A stretch of DNA of 8,091 bases from SAR202 cluster bacterium (lineage in GTDB: Bacteria; Chloroflexota; Dehalococcoidia; SAR202; CAJWER01), in the NCBI GenBank assembly GCA_030740335.1, contig JASLXL010000167.1, positions 1 through 8,091 on the forward strand, in the 5' to 3' direction. A model generated the notes under the pieces. The model was not told where the DNA came from and did not search any database. It was given only the letters and a program-made list of their open reading frames with translations. Made by a program: the position numbers and the translations under genes. Shown here piece after piece: positions 5,952 to 8,091 of the stretch (its first letter is position 1; each line of letters begins with the position of its first letter).

Positions 5952-6002
5952 TCCCTTATTAAGCAGTCCGCCAGTATTAAACAGCCCCACCAGACATTTG
6001 AG

Positions 6003-7385
6003 ATGAACTGTCGCAGGCGGGGGCCTAACGTGCATGTTCTAACAAGTGCAAATCACACGGAGTCCAGCTTGCGCCTGACCATAGTCTTGTCCATCATGGT
6101 CCTTGCGGTGGCCGCTTGCAGCCAAGACAAGCCGGCCCTAACAAGTACCCCGGTGCCCATGGTGGCACCGACCGCCACGGTAGTACCTGCCACTCCGGCA
6201 GCAACCATCACCCCCACACCCACACCGGAGCCCACCACGTACCGCGTCCTGCTGCCCGACGGCAGGCCTCACACGACGGCAAATGTTCGCAGCGGTGATC
6301 TTTTGGGTGACGGGAGCCTGCAACTGTTGGTAACCGAGCCCTTGTCCGGTCGCATTACATGGTTGCAAGGCCTCGACAACTACGTGGAGTTCTCGGACGG
6401 CCTCACGGAGCCGGTCCGGACCCATGTTACAGACCTCGATGGCGACGGTGATCAAGACCTGCTAGTTGCCGATATCGGGTTCCTGCGCCCCACCAACAAG
6501 AAACTCGGCAGCGTAGTCCTATTGAAAAACACCGGAGAACAGCAATTCACACCGGTGGTACTCCTCGATGATGTTGGACGCGTGGCCTGCGCAGAAGCGG
6601 CCGACCTGGACTGGGACGGTGACCTCGACATCGCAGTCTGCGTCTTCGGCCACTTGGACGGCAAGACCGTCTGGCTTGAGCAAACCGGCAACCTGGAATT
6701 CGTCGAACACCTGCTAGACGACCGCCCGGGGGCGATACATGCCTACCCGATAGACGCGGATGGGGACGGCGACCTGGACCTGGCCGTAGCACTGTCACAA
6801 CAGTTCGAAGAGGTGATTCTCTACCGCAACGACGGGCGCGGTCACTTTGAGATGGAGGTGCTCTTCAAAGCCCCAGTGGAGTATTATGGCCTATCCGGGA
6901 TCGAGCCCGTCGACCTGGACGAGGACGGCGATATCGATATTCTGTTCACCAATGGAGACACTCTGGACTTCCCAGAGGAGCAGATAGACATCTCGCCCAA
7001 CAATTTCTATGGGCTTGCCTGGCTGGAAAATGACGGATCTGGAAACTTCGCGCACCACGAGATCACTCGGTACTGGGGAGCCTTCGCGGTCAAGGCCGTA
7101 GACCTGGACGGCGACGACGATCTGGACTTGGTCTTGTCAGGAATGCAGATAGCAAACATCTATCCTGAGGCTGATGTCCAGAACGTCATATGGATGGAGA
7201 ACGATGGAGATCAGAGCTTCATTCGTCACACACTGGACATCGCATTGCCGCCACTGATGCTCACGCTGGAGGTGGTTGATGCCGACGATGATGGGGTACC
7301 CGATATAATAGGCGGCAGCCACGACTTCACGGGGCGAGAGGTCGGCCACAGGCTGGTGGTTTTCAACATCCCCATCGATAACTAG
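6003..7385 (+). CDS. FG-GAP/VCBS-repeat beta-propeller lipoprotein
   Basis: Numbered from ATG 6003 this is a 460-residue exported lipoprotein. A hydrophobic segment (about 24-38) ends in a lipobox, VAAC, with Cys39. A disordered linker rich in Thr, Pro and Ala follows (about 46-79), then a repeat domain. Seven acidic calcium-loop-like motifs recur every 45-65 residues: degenerate DLLGDGS (99-105), DLDGDGDQD (144-152), DLDWDGDLD (201-209), DADGDGDLD (251-259), DLDEDGDID (304-312), DLDGDDDLD (367-375) and DADDDGVPD (426-434). Most are followed by a W-L-x-N-D/T-G-x-x-x-F strand (WLENDGSGNF, WMENDGDQSF). That count fits a seven-bladed integrin-like propeller on the outer face of the membrane, binding Ca2+ and perhaps ligands or surfaces. 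Start uncertain: GTG 6030, with a G-rich site at 6015-6023, would give a more usual 29-residue signal peptide. TTG 5901 opens just before the 14-bp stem and is unlikely. Confidence 0.82.
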   Translation: MNCRRRGPNVHVLTSANHTESSLRLTIVLSIMVLAVAACSQDKPALTSTPVPMVAPTATVVPATPAATITPTPTPEPTTYRVLLPDGRPHTTANVRSGDLLGDGSLQLLVTEPLSGRITWLQGLDNYVEFSDGLTEPVRTHVTDLDGDGDQDLLVADIGFLRPTNKKLGSVVLLKNTGEQQFTPVVLLDDVGRVACAEAADLDWDGDLDIAVCVFGHLDGKTVWLEQTGNLEFVEHLLDDRPGAIHAYPIDADGDGDLDLAVALSQQFEEVILYRNDGRGHFEMEVLFKAPVEYYGLSGIEPVDLDEDGDIDILFTNGDTLDFPEEQIDISPNNFYGLAWLENDGSGNFAHHEITRYWGAFAVKAVDLDGDDDLDLVLSGMQIANIYPEADVQNVIWMENDGDQSFIRHTLDIALPPLMLTLEVVDADDDGVPDIIGGSHDFTGREVGHRLVVFNIPIDN

Positions 7386-7386
7386 A

Positions 7387-7478
7387 TCGTAGTCCAACAT
7401 AGCGAGAACGTATGACCACGACACTCTTCGACGTCCCCACCGACGATGAGAGTCGTAGGTTGGAGCAGCGAAAACGTA
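7387..7478. repeat. Direct repeat pair, 66-bp period, upstream of the permease gene
   Basis: Copy 1 (7387-7412) reads TCGTAG, 8 variable bases, AGCGAGAACGTA. Copy 2 (7453-7478) reads TCGTAG, 8 variable bases, AGCGAAAACGTA. The 18 fixed positions differ at one base. The variable cores are TCCAACAT and GTTGGAGC: TCCAAC in copy 1 appears as its reverse complement GTTGGA in copy 2. TGACC also follows both copies, directly in the first and after GGAGC in the second. Confidence 0.55.
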
Positions 7479-7486
7479 GGAGCTGA
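7412..7486 (+). CDS. Possible 24-codon short ORF before the permease gene
   Basis: ATG 7412 opens a 24-codon frame ending at TGA 7484-7486, 7 nt before the permease ATG. The product begins MTTTLFDVPTDDE and has a strongly basic tail (RRLEQRKRRS). The upstream ribosome binding site is poor (GCGAGAA). The frame contains the permease ribosome binding site, so if translated it could couple translation to the permease. It may equally be chance. Confidence 0.2.
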   Translation: MTTTLFDVPTDDESRRLEQRKRRS

Positions 7487-7493
7487 CCGACGA

Positions 7494-8091
7494 ATGGCCA
7501 CAGCACTAAGTAAAAAGAGAGTCGTGGGGTTGATTCTACTCGTCGGAATCCTGTCCGTATTCCTCTCCTTCAACAGATTCCCGAAACTGGATACCGTCCG
7601 GGAAGACCTCGACGTCGTATCGGGACCCCAGACCGAGTGTTTCCAGGGTTTCTGTATCGAGCAAGACCCTGAGTCCAGCCTGGTCGAGAGGTGGTGGGAC
7701 TTCTCGATAGAGTACCTGAACCTCGTAACCATTGGCATGATCTTCGCCTTCGCGGTGGCGGGCCTGGCCGAAGGCTTCCTCTTCCCGAGCAGGGGTGGAG
7801 GAGCCGCCATATCTGGAGGCAAGTTGAGTCGAACAATCAAGGGATTGGCGGCCGGTCCGGTCATGAATCTCTGCTCGGCGTGCGTCGTGCCCGTGGCTGC
7901 GGCGTTCCGGAGGCGGGGTGGAGGCATCGAAGGCACCCTGGCGATGGTGCATGGGTCGTCTACGCTCAACGTGCCGGCGCTGATGATGGCCGCGATGGTT
8001 TTCACGCCTGTGCTCGGGGTCAGCCGAGTGCTTCTGAGTCTATTGGCAGCTCTGGCCGTCGGACCCCTCGTGGCAAAAGTAGTATCAGGAT
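7494..8091 (+). CDS. DUF318/ArsP-type membrane permease, N-terminal part (cut by window end)
   Basis: The open frame starts at ATG 7494, 11 nt after TAGGAG (7477-7482), and runs off the right edge with 199 complete codons. Residues about 10-26 form a first membrane helix. Residues 27-72 form a polar loop with a Cys49-x4-Cys54 pair. Residues 73-95 are a second helix, and two more hydrophobic stretches lie near 155-175 and 177-197. The signature GPVMNLCSACVVPVAAAFRR (121-140), then TLNVPALMM, matches the conserved region of the predicted-permease family DUF318/ArsP_1 (PF03773), where relatives read CSCGVVPVAAALRRRG. Some members export trivalent organoarsenicals; most have no known substrate. 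Here the motif is CSAC, Cys127 and Cys130, so the second Cys has moved by one residue. The gene follows the lipoprotein gene by 108 bp. Family call good, substrate unknown. Confidence 0.75.
   Translation, partial: MATALSKKRVVGLILLVGILSVFLSFNRFPKLDTVREDLDVVSGPQTECFQGFCIEQDPESSLVERWWDFSIEYLNLVTIGMIFAFAVAGLAEGFLFPSRGGGAAISGGKLSRTIKGLAAGPVMNLCSACVVPVAAAFRRRGGGIEGTLAMVHGSSTLNVPALMMAAMVFTPVLGVSRVLLSLLAALAVGPLVAKVVSG

Noticed and set aside
5957..5980. Two TATTAA hexamers (5957-5962, 5975-5980) as -10 boxes for the lipoprotein gene.
   Set aside because: No -35-like hexamer lies about 17 bp upstream of either one. They are an 18-bp-spaced repeat without further support.
5901..6002. Lipoprotein start at TTG 5901.
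   Set aside because: The start sits directly at the 14-bp perfect stem, and it would put about 57 residues before the hydrophobic segment, unlike a lipoprotein signal peptide. ATG 6003 or GTG 6030 fit better.
6180..6240. Short C/A-rich repetitive DNA in the lipoprotein gene as a possible CRISPR or tandem repeat.
   Set aside because: It encodes the Thr/Pro linker; the repetition comes from ACC/CCC/ACA codons and has no constant repeat/spacer structure.
7382..8005. A 207-codon minus-strand open frame opposite the permease gene.
   Set aside because: The plus strand encodes the clear DUF318/ArsP signature there, with membrane helices and a ribosome binding site. The minus-strand product has no domain features.

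Overview
The window looks like a chromosomal stretch of a GC-rich bacterium. The best guess is Chloroflexota, possibly the Dehalococcoidia/SAR202 side. Three things point there: a lipoprotein with a long Thr/Pro-rich linker after its lipobox, a cluster of paralogous Gfo/Idh/MocA oxidoreductases beside an amidohydrolase and a SelA-fold lyase, and mixed GTG/ATG starts behind AGGAGG-type ribosome binding sites. This is inference from gene content; no marker gene is present.

Layout. 3-161: C-terminal end of an amidohydrolase (+). 235-450: small unrecognised ORF (+). 594-1796: PLP-dependent SelA-like / D-glucosaminate-6-phosphate ammonia-lyase-like enzyme (+). 1797-2061: non-coding convergent gap rich in hairpins, with a T8 run. 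2062-3438: glycoside-hydrolase-like beta-propeller protein (-). 3439-3575: compact divergent promoter region. 3576-4685 and 4752-5852: two Gfo/Idh/MocA oxidoreductases (+). 5853-6002: two tandem hairpins that probably end that operon. 6003-7385: FG-GAP/VCBS seven-blade propeller lipoprotein (+). 7386-7493: spacer with a 66-bp-period direct repeat and a possible 24-codon ORF. 7494 to the window end: N-terminal half of a DUF318/ArsP-type permease (+), cut by the window edge.

How the genes may work together. The amidohydrolase, PLP lyase, propeller hydrolase-like protein and two sugar-type NAD(P)-dependent oxidoreductases look like a catabolic island for an unusual carbohydrate or amino-sugar acid. 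The propeller gene and the first oxidoreductase gene diverge from a shared 137-bp region. There, two perfect TTGACA -35 hexamers on opposite strands form an inverted repeat, so the two units are probably co-regulated. Neither the propeller protein nor the oxidoreductases has a signal peptide, so this chemistry is probably cytoplasmic. The lipoprotein and permease lie beyond a strong hairpin and are probably a separate surface/transport unit.

No rRNA, tRNA, CRISPR array, insertion sequence or phage gene was seen. No clearly new system is demonstrated. The best leads are the divergent promoter architecture, the substituted catalytic motifs of the two oxidoreductases, and the repeat/short ORF ahead of the permease.
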